Shown piece after piece: positions 54,358 through 63,764 of a stretch of DNA of 64,000 nt. Source of the stretch: Olivibacter oleidegradans (GTDB lineage Bacteria; Bacteroidota; Bacteroidia; Sphingobacteriales; Sphingobacteriaceae); NCBI RefSeq assembly GCF_042432805.1, contig NZ_JBHLWO010000001.1, positions 744,001-808,000 on the forward strand. The letters run 5' to 3'. The notes under the pieces were generated by a model, which had not been told where the DNA came from, did not search any database, and saw only the letters and a program-made list of their open reading frames with translations. Numbering within the stretch: position 1 is the first letter of the stretch; every line of letters begins with the position of its first letter. A program made the position numbers and the translations under genes.

Positions 54358-54398
54358 AAAAAGAGAAGGCCAACACCATCTGCCGGCCTTCTCTTTTT
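54358..54398. terminator. Bidirectional terminator between cydB and the TonB receptor
   Basis: Fourteen-base perfect stem (54358-54371 with 54385-54398), 13-base loop, A-run on one side and T-run on the other. The stop codon of the minus-strand receptor gene lies in its 3' arm, so both convergent genes use it. Confidence 0.92.
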
Positions 54399-56787
54399 AG
54401 AAGCTATAAGTAACCGTTAACCTATAATTTCTTGGAGCTTCGGTTTGCCAGTAATAACTGCTCAACCAATTATAATAGGAGCCACTAAATAAGTATTTAT
54501 CGAAGATATTAAAGGCATTAGCCGTTATACGCATTTTCCTCCCTTCCCAAAAAATGCCACCATCTACTTTATGGTAGTCAGGTAATCTTAGCTGTCCTTC
54601 ACCCCAGTTATCTGTCGCACGATTTAACAATCCCGTATAGCCCATGGATACGCCCACTCCATTTAGCGCTTTCACCGGCAGTTTATAATTTAACCACCCG
54701 TTAATTACATGTTTAGCGAAGCCCGGCATCACCTGACCTACCGTCACACTTGTTACGCCTGGAGTAACTTTATTGACCTTCGAATCAGTATACGCATAAT
54801 TAGCAACGACGCTTAGATTTGCACCAATGCTTCCTCTAGCATCAAACTCAAAACCTTGGGCTTTCTTCTGTCCTAAAACAATGCTGGTAGGGTTGGTGGG
54901 TGTGCTATTAGGGCCTGTGGTGAGTTCATTGTTTTTCAAAATTCTGTAAACTGATAATGTTGTGCTTAGATTACCGTCAAACCACTCATTCTTGATTCCG
55001 AATTCGGTATTATTACCCGTTATGGGTTTCAACTTCCCTCCATTTTCAATTGTTCCGGAAGCGCTCTGCGGAACAAAAGCCTGATCATAGACAGCGTAAA
55101 CGGAAGCACTCGGATGAATCGAGTAGCTTAGTCCTAGTCGTGGAGTAAAGCGTTTCGCTTCGTCTGCACTTTCACCATAATATTGGCGTACATAAGTATA
55201 ACGTCCTGCCAGTGTCAATCTTAGTTTATTCTCAAAAAAACCCAGTTCGTCCTGAAAATATAATCCCGTATAGCGCTGACCTTGCAACCCACCTGCTGCT
55301 AAAGCTCTCGCCTCTAAATCAGTGCTTCTATCAAAATTTGGTAGTCCATTCGTCGGAATTCCGTAAGAGGGATTAAGTGGATCAAAGTACAAAGTGGCAC
55401 TATCGCGGTCTAAATCATGTGATTGTCCCCAATCAGCAATATAAGTCTTTTTTCCCATATCGATACCGGCAAGTATACGATGCCGGACGGAACCCGTTTG
55501 TATATCACCATTTACAAAAACCTGCCCGAGCCCCATACGACCTTGGGCGTCCCAGATACCTACATTTCTTATCAATGTTCTATCAGCATTAACTTTTGAG
55601 GGCCAGGAGCTGTAGCCAACCTGATCATAGAAGAAATACGATCCCTGTGCAGTTAATCTCCAATGATCATTAAACTTATGTTCCAAGGTTAGAAATAAAC
55701 TGTGGTCATCGATATTGGTGGGTGGAATACCCGGATTCGTCATGGTAAAATCTACCGGTAGCGTGGCATAGCCGCCCGCCTCCGGCCCGAACACATAGTA
55801 AGACCCAACCTCGGTCATCCGTACATGCTGCAAGGTATATTCAGCGGTAAGCTTGGTTTGCTCATCTACTTGATAAGAGATGACGGGAGCAATACTATAC
55901 CGATCATTATACTCATAGGGACGATGCGAGGCCTTATTCTGGCCCATAACATTCAATCTATACAAGAGCTTTCCGTCCTTACTTAATTTTCCATCCAAAT
56001 CGAGTGTTCCTCTTAATAAGTCAAAGCTTCCTACCGTAAAGCTCGCTTCGCCCTTTGTAATACCGGTAGGCTTTTTGGTGACAACATTATACAATCCGCT
56101 TGGATCACCATTAGCCAGCATAAACCCGGCGGGTCCTTTGACAAATTCGATATGGTCAACAAAGCTCATGTCTTCGGTTAGGGGCCCCCAGTAAGAACCG
56201 ACAACATTAAACCCATTTCTAAACGCTTGGATCTGCGAACCACGCATGTTGATGTTCGCATACAAATCACCCCAATGCTCTAAGCGAACAGCTCCGCTAA
56301 CGTTGCGAATCAGCCCGTCACTCATACTAACGATTTGTTGATCGGCCAACACCTTATTGGTCACAACTTGAATATTTTGAGGGATTTCCAATAATGGTTC
56401 ATTTAAGCGCAAGCTTGTTGAAGTAGTATCCACCTTATACTGCTTCTTCTGACTGGAAATAACGACCTCTTGGAGTTGTTCATTGGTTGCCTGCACTACA
56501 AAATCTTCAATCAGTTCGTTTCCATCGAAATGAATGAGCCGTTCTTGTTTTTGAATACCGACAGCTGATAAAATGAGCGTATGCTCGCCCGCCTTGACAC
56601 CCTGAATTTCATATCCACCTGCGCTATTTGTTTTTCCCCCGATTCGGGTACCTTTAATCCAGAGGGATATACCCGCCGCCGGTTCGTTTGATTGATTGCG
56701 TACAGTTCCTTTAATTTGCGCATGGGCCAAATGCATAAAACAAAAACTAAGTACTACAATTAGGTTGAATGATAGTAGTCTTTTCAC
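54397..56787 (-). CDS. TonB-dependent siderophore-type receptor
   Basis: Outer-membrane barrel for ferric siderophores or similar. Start taken as GTG 56787 (VKRLLSFNLIVVL signal, cleaved after AHAQ): the promoter at 56824-56854 puts the transcription start downstream of the longer ATG frame at 56844. 796 residues: carboxypeptidase-regulatory-like domain (about 24-105), plug with NRVSGAV-type and RGSQIQAFRNGF segments (about 125-240), barrel with C-terminal aromatic Phe (LTVTYSF), and the ferrichrome-receptor features GIKNEWF and ANYAYTDS. Confidence 0.9.
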   Translation of the reverse strand: MKRLLSFNLIVVLSFCFMHLAHAQIKGTVRNQSNEPAAGISLWIKGTRIGGKTNSAGGYEIQGVKAGEHTLILSAVGIQKQERLIHFDGNELIEDFVVQATNEQLQEVVISSQKKQYKVDTTSTSLRLNEPLLEIPQNIQVVTNKVLADQQIVSMSDGLIRNVSGAVRLEHWGDLYANINMRGSQIQAFRNGFNVVGSYWGPLTEDMSFVDHIEFVKGPAGFMLANGDPSGLYNVVTKKPTGITKGEASFTVGSFDLLRGTLDLDGKLSKDGKLLYRLNVMGQNKASHRPYEYNDRYSIAPVISYQVDEQTKLTAEYTLQHVRMTEVGSYYVFGPEAGGYATLPVDFTMTNPGIPPTNIDDHSLFLTLEHKFNDHWRLTAQGSYFFYDQVGYSSWPSKVNADRTLIRNVGIWDAQGRMGLGQVFVNGDIQTGSVRHRILAGIDMGKKTYIADWGQSHDLDRDSATLYFDPLNPSYGIPTNGLPNFDRSTDLEARALAAGGLQGQRYTGLYFQDELGFFENKLRLTLAGRYTYVRQYYGESADEAKRFTPRLGLSYSIHPSASVYAVYDQAFVPQSASGTIENGGKLKPITGNNTEFGIKNEWFDGNLSTTLSVYRILKNNELTTGPNSTPTNPTSIVLGQKKAQGFEFDARGSIGANLSVVANYAYTDSKVNKVTPGVTSVTVGQVMPGFAKHVINGWLNYKLPVKALNGVGVSMGYTGLLNRATDNWGEGQLRLPDYHKVDGGIFWEGRKMRITANAFNIFDKYLFSGSYYNWLSSYYWQTEAPRNYRLTVTYSF

Positions 56788-56823
56788 TTTATTTAGAATA
56801 AATCTAGTTAAACAAATTGAGCA

Positions 56824-56854
56824 CAAACCTACAATTTGTTTCAAAATTTGTCAA
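56824..56854 (-). promoter_or_regulatory. Promoter of the TonB receptor
   Basis: On the minus strand TTG (56852-56854), 20 bp, TAGGTTTG (56824-56831). No Fur-like dyad was found in it. Confidence 0.75.
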
Positions 56855-56897
56855 TACATTTTTAGACTTATTTTAAATAAGCAATTAGTAGGACAGT

Positions 56898-56950
56898 TTT
56901 AGCTATCAGCAATCAGTCTAGTCTTAATTTTTACTATTGCCGAAGCTAAA
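56898..56950. repeat. Short inverted heptamer-array element
   Basis: TTTAGCT ATCAGCA ATCAGTC TAGTCTT (56898-56925) faces an inverse array ending AGCTAAA (56944-56950); outer ends TTTAGCT and AGCTAAA are exact inverses. Confidence 0.65.
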
Positions 56951-56967
56951 TCAGAAGAGTTAGGAGA

Positions 56968-58464
56968 TTACCTAAAATCCTCATCATCCAATTCGTCATC
57001 TTCATCCTGTTCAAATGACGAATTGAAAAGACTACCGAACATATCTGAAAAGGCAAACCCTCCGTTCATGATGTTTTTGTTCAATTGAGAATATTCCGCC
57101 AATCCGTGCAGAACGAACTCCATCAGAAGCAACTTTTGGTTGTCACTTAGCTTTTTGTGAAACTCCTGAACAACGGTTTTCAATCCAGGCACATGATTTA
57201 GAATCATGGCATATTCTTCCGTAGATAAAGCATCATTGATATCCAATTTATTGCCCGCCGTAAACCAATCGATAATATCTTGATATGGATTCGTAACCTT
57301 TGTTTTCTTAATTTTCTCAGGATCGGGGAAGTATTGAGCAAACAATGTCTTTATTGCGTTACTGATTAGTTTATTCGCAACATGAATCGGCCCCTCCAAT
57401 TCGCCTTCATAAACCAGTTCTATCTTCCCTGTAATAGCTGGAATGATCCCTATAAGATCAGATATCCTAGCAAAAGTTTTTTCTTCTTCGGATATAAGCA
57501 TTCGGCGCTCGGCGGTACTTACTAAATTTTCATAGGCCGAGATTGTCAGACGTGCAGATACACCGGACTTCTGGTCTATAAACTCGCTTTTTCTCGCCTC
57601 AAAAGCCACTTGCTCAATCAAGTTTTTCAGTAGGCCGTCGACCTCAATTAAGCTTTTCTGCTGGGGAGAAAGCCTTGCTTCCTGAAAGGTAATCGCTCTC
57701 GATACATCAATTGTTTTTGGATAATGTGTTAATATCTGACTTTCGATCCGATCCTTTAGGGGGGTTACAATGGACCCACGATTTGTATAATCTTCCGGGT
57801 TAGCGGTAAACACAAACTGGATGTCCAACGGTAACCGTAACTTGAAGCCTCGAATCTGAATATCCTTCTCTTGTAGCATATTAAAAAGGGCTACTTGTAT
57901 CCTTGCCTGCAAATCCGGTAATTCATTGATTACAAAAATACCTCGATGTGCTCTCGGTATCAATCCAAAGTGGATAACACGTTCGTCATTATAGGTAAGT
58001 TTTAGGGTAGCCGCTTTAATGGGATCGATATCACCTACCAGATCAGCAACGGTCACATCCGGCGTTGCCAGCTTTTCCGTATAACGCTCGCTCCGATGCA
58101 ACCATGCGATTGGTGTATCTTCGCCTTTCGCCGCTATCTCACTCTTGGCGAACCAGGAAATCGGATTCAAGGGATCATCAAATATTTCACTTCCTTCTAC
58201 ATAGGGTATATATTCATCCAATAGGTTAACCATTAGACGTGCTATTCTTGTCTTTGCTTGGCCCCGAAGACCTAGTAAAAGGATATTATGACGCGAAAGG
58301 ATAGCGGTTTGCAGTTCAGGTATAACCGTTTCATCATATCCCAAAACGCCTTCAAAACCCTCTTCTTTACTTTTTAACTGTTTGATCAGATTTTCTCTTA
58401 ATTCTTCTTTAACGGATTTACTTTTATATCCAGATGCTTTTAACTCACCTAATGTTTTGATCAT
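56968..58464 (-). CDS. Magnesium-chelatase-I/MoxR-like AAA+ ATPase
   Basis: 498 residues. AAA+ core (about 25-330) with Walker A GLRGQAKTR, the Walker B-like VINELPDL, sensor-1 FTANPEDYTNRG and an Arg-finger region TPLKDRIES. The C-terminal part is helical and acidic. It pairs with the VWA gene 187 bp upstream, matching the AAA+/VWA partnership of MoxR or BchI/BchD-type systems that remodel or insert metals; no tetrapyrrole genes are nearby, so a chaperone role is more likely. Confidence 0.85.
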   Translation of the reverse strand: MIKTLGELKASGYKSKSVKEELRENLIKQLKSKEEGFEGVLGYDETVIPELQTAILSRHNILLLGLRGQAKTRIARLMVNLLDEYIPYVEGSEIFDDPLNPISWFAKSEIAAKGEDTPIAWLHRSERYTEKLATPDVTVADLVGDIDPIKAATLKLTYNDERVIHFGLIPRAHRGIFVINELPDLQARIQVALFNMLQEKDIQIRGFKLRLPLDIQFVFTANPEDYTNRGSIVTPLKDRIESQILTHYPKTIDVSRAITFQEARLSPQQKSLIEVDGLLKNLIEQVAFEARKSEFIDQKSGVSARLTISAYENLVSTAERRMLISEEEKTFARISDLIGIIPAITGKIELVYEGELEGPIHVANKLISNAIKTLFAQYFPDPEKIKKTKVTNPYQDIIDWFTAGNKLDINDALSTEEYAMILNHVPGLKTVVQEFHKKLSDNQKLLLMEFVLHGLAEYSQLNKNIMNGGFAFSDMFGSLFNSSFEQDEDDELDDEDFR

Positions 58465-58474
58465 AGTTATATTA

Positions 58475-58650
58475 TTAGCTATCAGCCGTAGGCAATCAGC
58501 TTTCGGCAGATTTAATTCATACTAAACCTTTTATTACTAATTTACCCGAGTTAGATCAATTACAGGGTAATCAGTCATTGATATTCCTTCGTTACGGACA
58601 ACAATCTTAATTTTCCTTCTGAAAACCGATAGCTGATTTCTGACAGCTAT
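58475..58650. repeat. Inverted heptamer-array element between the AAA and VWA genes
   Basis: Left TTAGCTA TCAGCCG TAGGCAA TCAGCTT TCGGCAG (58475-58509), inverse right array (58621-58650). Outer ends TAGCTATCAG (58476-58485) and CTGACAGCTA (58640-58649) are inverted with one mismatch. Spacer about 110 bp. Confidence 0.8.
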
Positions 58651-58651
58651 T

Positions 58652-59749
58652 TTACCTCACCGTCCGCCTTCTATTCCTAATGTAGTCCTCGAAAATATAT
58701 TCACCTAATCCCGTTAAAGAGCTGTAGAAGGCTTTCCCGCCATTCACTTGGGTAAATTGTCGGACAAACTGCTGTAAATAGGGATCCCGAGCTATCATAA
58801 ATGTGGTGATAGGTATCTTTAACCGTTTGCATTGTGCCGCCATGGTGAGTGTCTTATTAATAACCTTGCGGTCTAAACCCATACTATTTTTATAGTACCT
58901 TCCGTTCTCCTTCAAGCAAGTTGGTTTGCCATCTGTGATCATGAAGATTTGCTTGTTATGTGTTTTGCGTCTTCGCAGCAAATCAGTCGCCAATTCCAAG
59001 CCCGCATAGGTATTCGTATGGTAAGGTCCTACTTGCAAGTAGGGCAAATCTTTCAATGCGATAGGCCAAGCATCGTTTCCAAAAACTACGATATCGAGTG
59101 TGTCCTTTGGGTACTTAGTTCGGATCAGCTCTGCTAAAGCCATCGCAACTTTTTTCGCCGGTGTAATTCGATCCTCTCCGTACAAAATCATGCTGTGCGA
59201 TATGTCAATCATCAGCACTGTGGAGGTAAGTGTCTTATAATCTCTTTCCTCGACTTCTAAATCACGCTCCGTTAAGGTGAAATTTTGCAATCCGTGATTA
59301 ATCTGCGCATTGTGGATGGAAGCTGTTATGTCAATTTGGTCAAGGCTATCTCCGTATTGGTATTCCCTCCGATCAGCATTTTTCTCCTCACCTACTCCGC
59401 TGCGATTGCTTCCGTGGTTTCCCTTGCCTGATTTTTTTAATTTCCCGAAGATTTCCTCTAAGGCCGACTGCCGAATAGTTTGTTCCGTTTTAGCCGTAAT
59501 TTGGAATGAGCCATCTTGCGGATTCTCTTGAAGATAGCCCTTATTTTTAAGGTCCTCAATAAAGTCTCCCATTCCATATTCATCGGTCGTCAGATTATAC
59601 TGCTTATCCAGCTCATTCATCCATGCTAACGCTTCCGCCGCATCCCCCGCCGTATAATTAAGTAATTGACTAAACAATTTTAACAGACTATCGAAGCCCC
59701 CTTTTGGCATATCTGTCGGAACGAATTCCGAAAAGCGAAATCCTCTCAT
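58652..59749 (-). CDS. VWA-domain protein (partner of the AAA+ ATPase)
   Basis: 365 residues: a helical N-terminal part (1-165) and a von Willebrand A domain (about 175-355) whose metal-ion site is complete: DISHS, the Thr in TYAGLEL, and the Asp in MITDGKPT. Partner of the MoxR/ChlI-like ATPase that follows in the same direction. Such pairs act on protein complexes or metal centres; the target is unknown. No signal peptide, so cytoplasmic. Confidence 0.88.
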   Translation of the reverse strand: MRGFRFSEFVPTDMPKGGFDSLLKLFSQLLNYTAGDAAEALAWMNELDKQYNLTTDEYGMGDFIEDLKNKGYLQENPQDGSFQITAKTEQTIRQSALEEIFGKLKKSGKGNHGSNRSGVGEEKNADRREYQYGDSLDQIDITASIHNAQINHGLQNFTLTERDLEVEERDYKTLTSTVLMIDISHSMILYGEDRITPAKKVAMALAELIRTKYPKDTLDIVVFGNDAWPIALKDLPYLQVGPYHTNTYAGLELATDLLRRRKTHNKQIFMITDGKPTCLKENGRYYKNSMGLDRKVINKTLTMAAQCKRLKIPITTFMIARDPYLQQFVRQFTQVNGGKAFYSSLTGLGEYIFEDYIRNRRRTVR

Positions 59750-59832
59750 AGCTGCTCCTTCCTTTTCTTATATTGAACACTTATCCGAAGATAAAAGTTT
59801 CCTTGGAGATTATTTCTAAGCTAAAGGTCATT

Positions 59833-59923
59833 TTTAGCTATAGGTCTTCAGAAATCAGTGTTCAGCTATCAGCTCCTACTTAAGTTAAGACTGATAGCTG
59901 ATCTCCGAAATCTGAAAGCGCTC
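59833..59923. repeat. Inverted heptamer-array element
   Basis: Left TTTAGCT ATAGGTC TTCAGAA ATCAGTG TTCAGCT ATCAGCT (59833-59874), inverse right GACTGAT AGCTGAT CTCCGAA ATCTGAA AGCGCTC (59889-59923), ending at the stop of the oxidoreductase gene. Spacer 14 bp, so it would fold into a long imperfect hairpin. Confidence 0.75.
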
Positions 59924-60967
59924 TTACAGCTTCACTACACAGCCGGTATCCGCGCTTTCGATAGCCGCTTCAATCAACTTCATCGTTTGAACACCCTCTG
60001 CCGCGGTAACCGGTTCTATTTGATTATTAACAATAGCCTGGTAAACTCCTTCAAAGAAATCCAGATAGTTTCCCCGTTCAGAAGGGACCCTTTCCCTGAA
60101 TGCCTTACCATCACGTTCAGCATGCAATATTCCCCACTCACTTTCCGGCTCTTCACACCAGTTATCTGTATTGGGTTTCTCGCCCGCTAGCAACCTATCC
60201 TCTTGTTTATCTGCCCTGCTTTTCAGAAAAGAGCCCTCCTTGCCATGTACAATATACGAGGGAGCCATTTCCCGTGCAAGAAAGCCGCCCTTTAACCGTA
60301 CTCTTTTATCTTCATAATACAAGATTAATTCGAAGTAATCATTTACCTGCGAATTGGTTCGCACTATAGCTAGATCAGCGAAGAGCGCCCTTGGATAGCC
60401 AAAAAGGGATAAGGCTTGATCGATCATATGAGGACCACGATCTCTTATCAAACCTGCCGCCGGCGAAGGTTCCTCTAAATGTGCCTTCGTATTTAATTTA
60501 GGCAAATAAGCTTCATAAGAAAATGTAACCTCTACAATTTCGCCTAAAACACCTGATTTTACGATCTTCTTCACTGTTTTAAAATCACTGTCCCATCGCC
60601 GGTTTTGGAAAACCGCTAATTTAAGGTTACGCTCCTTAGCTAACGCTTCTAATTCTATTGCTTCGGCGGCTGTAATCGTAAAAGCCTTTTCAACAACGGC
60701 GTGTTTACCTGCTTCGAGCACCTTCTTTGTAAAATTGTAGTGTGTACCGGTAGGGGTATTGACAATTACCAGTTCGATTGATGCATCGTTTAGAATGGAT
60801 TCAAACGACGGATAACTAGCAACCGTTGGATAGTCTTTTTGAATAAGCTTTTTACTTCGTTCCCACGAGCCTGTTAACTCAAAGCCCGGATGTAAATCTA
60901 TGAAGGGCGCATGGAAGACGCTCCCTGACATTCCGTAAGATAATAAAGCAGTTTTAATGGTATGCAT
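59924..60967 (-). CDS. Gfo/Idh/MocA-family oxidoreductase
   Basis: 347 residues. N-terminal Rossmann domain, here with the GMSGSVFHAPF variant of the nucleotide loop, and the VEKAF motif (AVVEKAF near residue 92, in place of the usual CEKP) with catalytic Lys; C-terminal GFO/IDH domain with the RDRGPHMIDQ segment near 178. NAD(P)-dependent dehydrogenase of a sugar or polyol, substrate not predictable. Divergent from the molybdenum hydroxylase genes. Confidence 0.9.
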   Translation of the reverse strand: MHTIKTALLSYGMSGSVFHAPFIDLHPGFELTGSWERSKKLIQKDYPTVASYPSFESILNDASIELVIVNTPTGTHYNFTKKVLEAGKHAVVEKAFTITAAEAIELEALAKERNLKLAVFQNRRWDSDFKTVKKIVKSGVLGEIVEVTFSYEAYLPKLNTKAHLEEPSPAAGLIRDRGPHMIDQALSLFGYPRALFADLAIVRTNSQVNDYFELILYYEDKRVRLKGGFLAREMAPSYIVHGKEGSFLKSRADKQEDRLLAGEKPNTDNWCEEPESEWGILHAERDGKAFRERVPSERGNYLDFFEGVYQAIVNNQIEPVTAAEGVQTMKLIEAAIESADTGCVVKL

Positions 60968-61105
60968 CGATAAATTCTATTGGTTTTATTTCAAACCTAG
61001 TCTATTTTTCCGAACTTTCGGTTCTTTGAAACAAATTTATTAGGAATCAGTTATCTTAAAGTGAAGAATAGATGAAATTGTTCTCCTTTTTTCAATAAAC
61101 GAACC

Positions 61106-61579
61106 ATGGATACGATTAACCTAAAAGTAAATGGAAAAAACTATTCATTACGGGTCGGCCCTGAAACTCCCTTACTTTATGTGCTTCGAAACAATTTACA
61201 ATTAAACGGACCGAAATACGGTTGTGGCGTTGAGCGATGCGGCTCCTGCATGGTACTGATAGATGGCATAGCCATGCCCTCCTGCAAACGACCCTGCCAC
61301 TCCCTAGCGGATAGTTCTATAACTACCTTGGAAGGTATTAGCCAAGGCGAACAGCTCGATACGATTCAGGAAGCGTTTATTAAGGAGCAGGCGGCCCAAT
61401 GCGGCTATTGCCTTAACGGGATGATTATAGCCTCCAAAGCTTTGTTACAGAAGAATTCCAATCCCACGGATGAGGAAATCCGAATAGCCTTACAACGAGT
61501 ATTATGCCGATGTGGTAGTCATAATCGGATTATGCGGGCGATTCGTCGTGCCTCGCTTACAGTAAAAGCATCGCTATGA
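61106..61579 (+). CDS. 2Fe-2S small subunit of a xanthine-dehydrogenase-family enzyme
   Basis: 157 residues. First cluster ligands Cys40, Cys45, Cys48 and Cys60 in YGCGVERCGSC; second cluster in AAQCGYCLNGM and VLCRCGSH. This is the electron-transfer subunit of a molybdenum hydroxylase of the isoquinoline 1-oxidoreductase/aldehyde-oxidase type. The start codon of the large subunit overlaps its stop by four bases (ATGA), so they are coupled. Confidence 0.94.
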   Translation: MDTINLKVNGKNYSLRVGPETPLLYVLRNNLQLNGPKYGCGVERCGSCMVLIDGIAMPSCKRPCHSLADSSITTLEGISQGEQLDTIQEAFIKEQAAQCGYCLNGMIIASKALLQKNSNPTDEEIRIALQRVLCRCGSHNRIMRAIRRASLTVKASL

Positions 61580-63747
61580 ACAGAAAAGAGTTTATATCGA
61601 CCACCGGCCAGCTGATTATTGGTTTTCATCTTTTACCCTTTCTTTGCTGTACACCTAGCAAAGGAGGGGCTAAAATTGCCCGAGCGATAGATAGCAACAA
61701 CATTGATGCTTGGTTAAAATTATCCGACGAAGGAAAAGTAACCTTGTTGACCGGAAAAATGGAGCTTGGCCAGGGAATCCGCATTGCGCTGAAACAAATA
61801 GCTGCAGAAGAATTGGATGTCGACCTTAGCCGCATTCACATCATTATAGCTGACACGAAACGCACACCAGATGAACGATATACTGCCGGAAGCGCTTCTA
61901 TAGAAAATAGTGGAATGAGCATACGCCAAGCGGCGGCAGAAGCACGTTATCGATTGATTAGAATGGCCGCGGAAAAGCTTCGTAGCCCGTTTACTTCATT
62001 GATTGTTAACGATGGGCTCGTTCTTGATCCATCGCAACCCGACAAATCGATTAGCTATTGGGAATTGCTGAAAGGGAAGGCAATCCAAGGAACGATTTCG
62101 GGTAACGCACCCCTTAAAAATCCAAAAGATTATCGACTTATCGGAAAAAGCGTGCCACGAGAAGATATACGTACCATGGTAACCGGAACTTCTTACTATA
62201 TACAGGACCTCCGTTTTCCCGATATGCTGCATGCTCGGGTAGTTCGCCCCCCTTCTTATGATGCCAAGCTTCTATCTTTCCCGGAAAAGGAGGTTGCAAA
62301 AATGGATGGAATAAGAAAAATTATCAGGAACGGCGATTTTCTGGCAGTAGTGGCTCAAGAAGAGTATCACGCCGTTCGGGCATGGGAATACCTTCGATCC
62401 TTCAGTAAATGGAAAACAGGCGTTTTACCTTCTCAACAGATCCTGTTTGAAGATATGGTACATCGGAGCAAAGAAGTGAAAGTGGTGGAAGCAAAGGGAG
62501 ACACAAATAAACCTAATTTAACAACCATCGAAGCCACTTATACCCGTCCATATCATATGCATGGATCCATCGGCCCATCGTGTGCACTAGCTAGGTGGAG
62601 TTCAAAGGGATTAACAGTATGGACACACAGCCAAGGCGTTTACCCACTTAGGAAGAGTCTATCGGACCTGGTGGACTTACCTGAAGAATCCATTCATGTC
62701 ATTGGTGTCCCCGGATCCGGTTGCTATGGTCATAACGGCGCTGATGATGTAGCGGCTGACGCTGTCTTAATTTCGCAAGCATTACCGGAGAGCACTATCC
62801 GTCTACAATGGATGCGCGAAGATGAACATTGCTGGGAACCGTACGGATCAGCTATGCGAATCCAGCTAAATGGAAGTCTCCATGAGGGAAAAATAAGCTA
62901 TCTTGAAACCCAATTATGGTCAGATACCCACAGCGTCCGCCCTGGGGGACAAGCTTCATTGCTACTTGCAGCACAGTACATCCATCCAAAGAAACAAGCT
63001 GAAAAAAACGGCGTATCCGGTGGGGCTTATCGAAATGCGATCCCGCTTTACAACACGGATAGTCTAAAAGTGACAGCTTATGCCTTCCAAGGTCCGTTAA
63101 GAACGTCCGCACTGCGAAGTCTCGGTGCCTATGCCAACATCTTTGCGTTGGAGTCTTTTATAGACGAGCTGGCATCGCGCGGTAAACAAGATCCTGCAAG
63201 CTTCCGTTTAAAACACTTGAACGACGCACGAGCCATTGCCGTGATAAAAGCAGTATGCAATAAAGTCAATTGGTCGCAGCGAAAGGAGCGAAAAGACTAC
63301 GGTTTTGGGCTAGCATTTGCCCAGTATAAAAATCACGCGGCCTATTTTGCAGTGATTGCTGAGGTTGCAGTAGATCGCAGTCGTAAAACTTTTAAGCTCA
63401 CTAAATTAACCGGTGCCATTGACGCCGGTCAAACGATCAATACTGACGGGCTAAAAAATCAAACTGAGGGCGGTATGATACAGTCGGCAAGCTGGACACT
63501 ATTCGAGGAGGTGAAGTATTCAGCGGATGGTATACAAAGTGATACATGGGAAAGCTATCCCATTATGCGCTTCTCTGACGTTCCTGAAACTGAGGTAATT
63601 GTTATTGATAGACCGGAAGAAAAACCAATGGGTGCCGGCGAAGCCGCACAAGGCCCTACCGCAGCGGCCATAGCCAATGCTTTGTTTGCAGCAACTGGCC
63701 AGCGCCTAAGAAATCTGCCTTTAAGGGCCAATAAATTGCAGTGGTAA
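61576..63747 (+). CDS. Molybdopterin-binding large subunit of a xanthine-dehydrogenase-family enzyme
   Basis: 723 residues: N-terminal export-type signal (about 1-33, starting MNRKEFISTTGQLIIGF, with one RK pair, so a possible Tat substrate), aldehyde-oxidase domains with GKMELGQGIRIALKQIAAEE near 52-70 and the molybdenum-cofactor part with GGAYRNAIP near 478 and the active-site Glu in MGAGEAAQGPTAAAIANAL near the end. IorB-like. Substrate unknown; no cofactor-synthesis genes nearby. Confidence 0.9.
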   Translation: MNRKEFISTTGQLIIGFHLLPFLCCTPSKGGAKIARAIDSNNIDAWLKLSDEGKVTLLTGKMELGQGIRIALKQIAAEELDVDLSRIHIIIADTKRTPDERYTAGSASIENSGMSIRQAAAEARYRLIRMAAEKLRSPFTSLIVNDGLVLDPSQPDKSISYWELLKGKAIQGTISGNAPLKNPKDYRLIGKSVPREDIRTMVTGTSYYIQDLRFPDMLHARVVRPPSYDAKLLSFPEKEVAKMDGIRKIIRNGDFLAVVAQEEYHAVRAWEYLRSFSKWKTGVLPSQQILFEDMVHRSKEVKVVEAKGDTNKPNLTTIEATYTRPYHMHGSIGPSCALARWSSKGLTVWTHSQGVYPLRKSLSDLVDLPEESIHVIGVPGSGCYGHNGADDVAADAVLISQALPESTIRLQWMREDEHCWEPYGSAMRIQLNGSLHEGKISYLETQLWSDTHSVRPGGQASLLLAAQYIHPKKQAEKNGVSGGAYRNAIPLYNTDSLKVTAYAFQGPLRTSALRSLGAYANIFALESFIDELASRGKQDPASFRLKHLNDARAIAVIKAVCNKVNWSQRKERKDYGFGLAFAQYKNHAAYFAVIAEVAVDRSRKTFKLTKLTGAIDAGQTINTDGLKNQTEGGMIQSASWTLFEEVKYSADGIQSDTWESYPIMRFSDVPETEVIVIDRPEEKPMGAGEAAQGPTAAAIANALFAATGQRLRNLPLRANKLQW

Positions 63748-63764
63748 CCACCCCCTGTAGGAAG

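Noticed and set aside
56788..56844. Longer N-terminus of the TonB receptor
   Set aside because: The promoter -7 box lies inside it, so the message would start after that ATG; the GTG at 56787 directly precedes the signal peptide.
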